Shown here: positions 5,237-6,254 of the stretch, in pieces | Layout: each line of letters starts with the position of its first letter | Position numbering within the stretch: position 1 is the first letter of the stretch | Assembly: GCA_937124505.1 (NCBI GenBank) | Contig: CAKZKV010000212.1 | Span: forward strand, 1-6,254 | Source of the DNA: an uncultured Alphaproteobacteria bacterium | GTDB taxonomy: Bacteria > Pseudomonadota > Alphaproteobacteria > Micavibrionales > Micavibrionaceae | DNA length: 6,254 nt | Direction: 5' to 3' | Translations under genes and position numbers: made by a program | Notes under the pieces: generated by a model | The model's database searches: none | What the model saw: the letters and a program-made list of their open reading frames with translations, nothing else | What the model was told of the DNA's origin: nothing

Positions 5237-6254
5237 ATGGCAGGCGGAGAGCGCGTAAAATTTGATAACAAGGTAGTGGACTGGATTGACGAACGTCTTC
5301 CGCTTTTTACGCTGATGAAGCGGGAGTACGGGACGTTTCCGACTCCGAAAAACTTTAATTATTTCTGGAATTTCGGGGCGCTGGCCTTCTTCATGCTGAT
5401 TACGATGATCGTGTCAGGTTTGTTTCTTGCGATGCATTTTAACCCGCAAATTGACGGGGCCTTTCCTTCTATTGAGCGTATCATGCGGGATGTCAACTGG
5501 GGCTGGTTGATGCGCTACATCCACATGAACGGCGCGTCCATGTTCTTTATTGCCGTTTATATCCATATGTATCGTGGCATGTATTACGGTTCCTACAAAA
5601 ACCCGCGTGAGCTTTTGTGGATTATCGGCGTCATTATCTTTTTGCTGATGATGGCGACTGCGTTTATGGGGTATTCCATGACGATGTCACAAATGGGCGG
5701 GTGGGCCGCAAACGTGATTCTGAATCTTTTTACGGCCATTCCTTTTGTTGGCGAAGACCTGCGTACGCTGATTCAGGGGAATTACTGCGTCAGTAATGAA
5801 ACGGTGAACCGCTTCTTTGTGCTGCATTACCTGTTGCCGTTTGTGATTGTCGGTGTGGTCTTTTTACATGTCGTGGCGTTGCACATTACAGGTTCAAACA
5901 ACCCGACAGGGATTGAGCCGAAAGGCCCGCAGGATACCGTTCCGTTTCACCCGTATTACACAACAAAGGATGTTTTCGGTCTTGGTGTCTTCCTGATCGT
6001 CTATGCATATCTGGTCTTTTATGCACCGTTATTGCTGACCCATCCGGATCACTTTGCCGCATATAACCCGGTTCTGACCCCGCCACATGTTGTGCCGGAA
6101 TGGTACTTCCTGCCATTTTATGCGATTTTGCGCTCCATGATTTATGAAGGTCTGTTTATGCCGCTTGGATTTCTGGAATTGATTGGCATTACCGCAAAAC
6201 TTCTCGGTGTTTTGGCCATGTTTGGCTCAATTGCCATTCTGTTTGTACTGCCCT
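5237..6254 (+). CDS. petB: ubiquinol-cytochrome c reductase cytochrome b, 3'-truncated by window edge
   Basis: Cytochrome b is the membrane core of the bc1 complex and holds haems bL and bH and both quinone sites. The ATG at 5237 has AGGA seven bases upstream, at the end of petA. The window holds 339 codons, through about transmembrane helix F; the rest and petC lie outside. Haem ligands are H96 and H110 in helix B (YIHMNGAS and YIHMYRG) and H197 and H211 in helix D. GSNNPTG follows helix D, and the Qo motif PEWY is at 287-290. The odd part is residues 146-160. Where relatives have LPWGQMS-x-WGAT or the yeast YGQMSHWGAT form, this protein reads [12 protein letters not shown], with S151 and A157 at the places of yeast G137 and G143. 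The frame is unbroken and spacing to the ligands is unchanged. Some authors call the gene fbcB or cytB. Confidence 0.97.
   Translation, partial: MAGGERVKFDNKVVDWIDERLPLFTLMKREYGTFPTPKNFNYFWNFGALAFFMLITMIVSGLFLAMHFNPQIDGAFPSIERIMRDVNWGWLMRYIHMNGASMFFIAVYIHMYRGMYYGSYKNPRELLWIIGVIIFLLMMATAFMGYSMTMSQMGGWAANVILNLFTAIPFVGEDLRTLIQGNYCVSNETVNRFFVLHYLLPFVIVGVVFLHVVALHITGSNNPTGIEPKGPQDTVPFHPYYTTKDVFGLGVFLIVYAYLVFYAPLLLTHPDHFAAYNPVLTPPHVVPEWYFLPFYAILRSMIYEGLFMPLGFLELIGITAKLLGVLAMFGSIAILFVLP

Noticed and set aside
5660..5720. Possibility that the odd cytochrome b segment arises from two compensating frameshifts or sequence errors.
   Set aside because: The other reading frames through this stretch do not restore the usual LPWGQMS-x-WGAT sequence. 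Distances to the haem ligands on both sides are exactly conserved, so true substitutions are more likely.

Overview
The window looks like chromosomal DNA of an alphaproteobacterium with moderate GC content. Three things point there: a cytochrome bc1 operon start (Rieske protein, then cytochrome b) with mitochondrial-type sequence, a trmL gene divergent from petA, and alphaproteobacterial-type NuoA and NuoB. I cannot place it further. It is mostly respiratory-chain core genes, with several small envelope proteins of unknown function between them.

Layout. Bases 2-760 (+) hold the 3' part of an acidic, probably secreted protein with an internal duplication, closed by a strong intrinsic terminator (793-830). 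Facing it on the minus strand are nuoA (1805-1434) and nuoB (1404-829), two subunits of complex I. The usual nuoC neighbour is absent because the convergent gene follows directly. On the plus strand come a doubtful 60-aa ORF (1865-2047), a four-helix membrane protein with a Cys/His-rich loop (2089-2472) and a PlsC-type acyltransferase (2587-3465). The acyltransferase converges, with 7 bp between stop codons, on a minus-strand gene for an exported protein with a duplicated cysteine motif (4036-3473). Upstream of that gene, on the same strand, is trmL (4578-4126). From the 111-bp trmL/petA divergent spacer the bc1 operon runs rightwards: petA (4690-5232), then petB (5237 to the window edge). petC (cytochrome c1) would be expected beyond the edge.

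How the genes fit together. NuoA/NuoB (NADH to ubiquinone) and PetA/PetB (ubiquinol to cytochrome c) belong to consecutive steps of aerobic respiration. TrmL modifies the tRNA wobble base and is probably only a syntenic neighbour. The other genes have no evident functional link to respiration.

The main oddity is in PetB. The normally near-invariant Qo-site segment around the cd1 helix is rewritten and carries Ala at the position equivalent to yeast Gly143, while all haem ligands and the PEWY motif are intact. Others are the detached nuoAB pair, promoter-like elements placed so that nuoA, trmL and the 60-aa ORF would be transcribed leaderless, and a six-codon mini-ORF with a consensus Shine-Dalgarno just upstream of the acyltransferase. 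I saw no tRNA, rRNA, CRISPR array, insertion sequence or phage gene.
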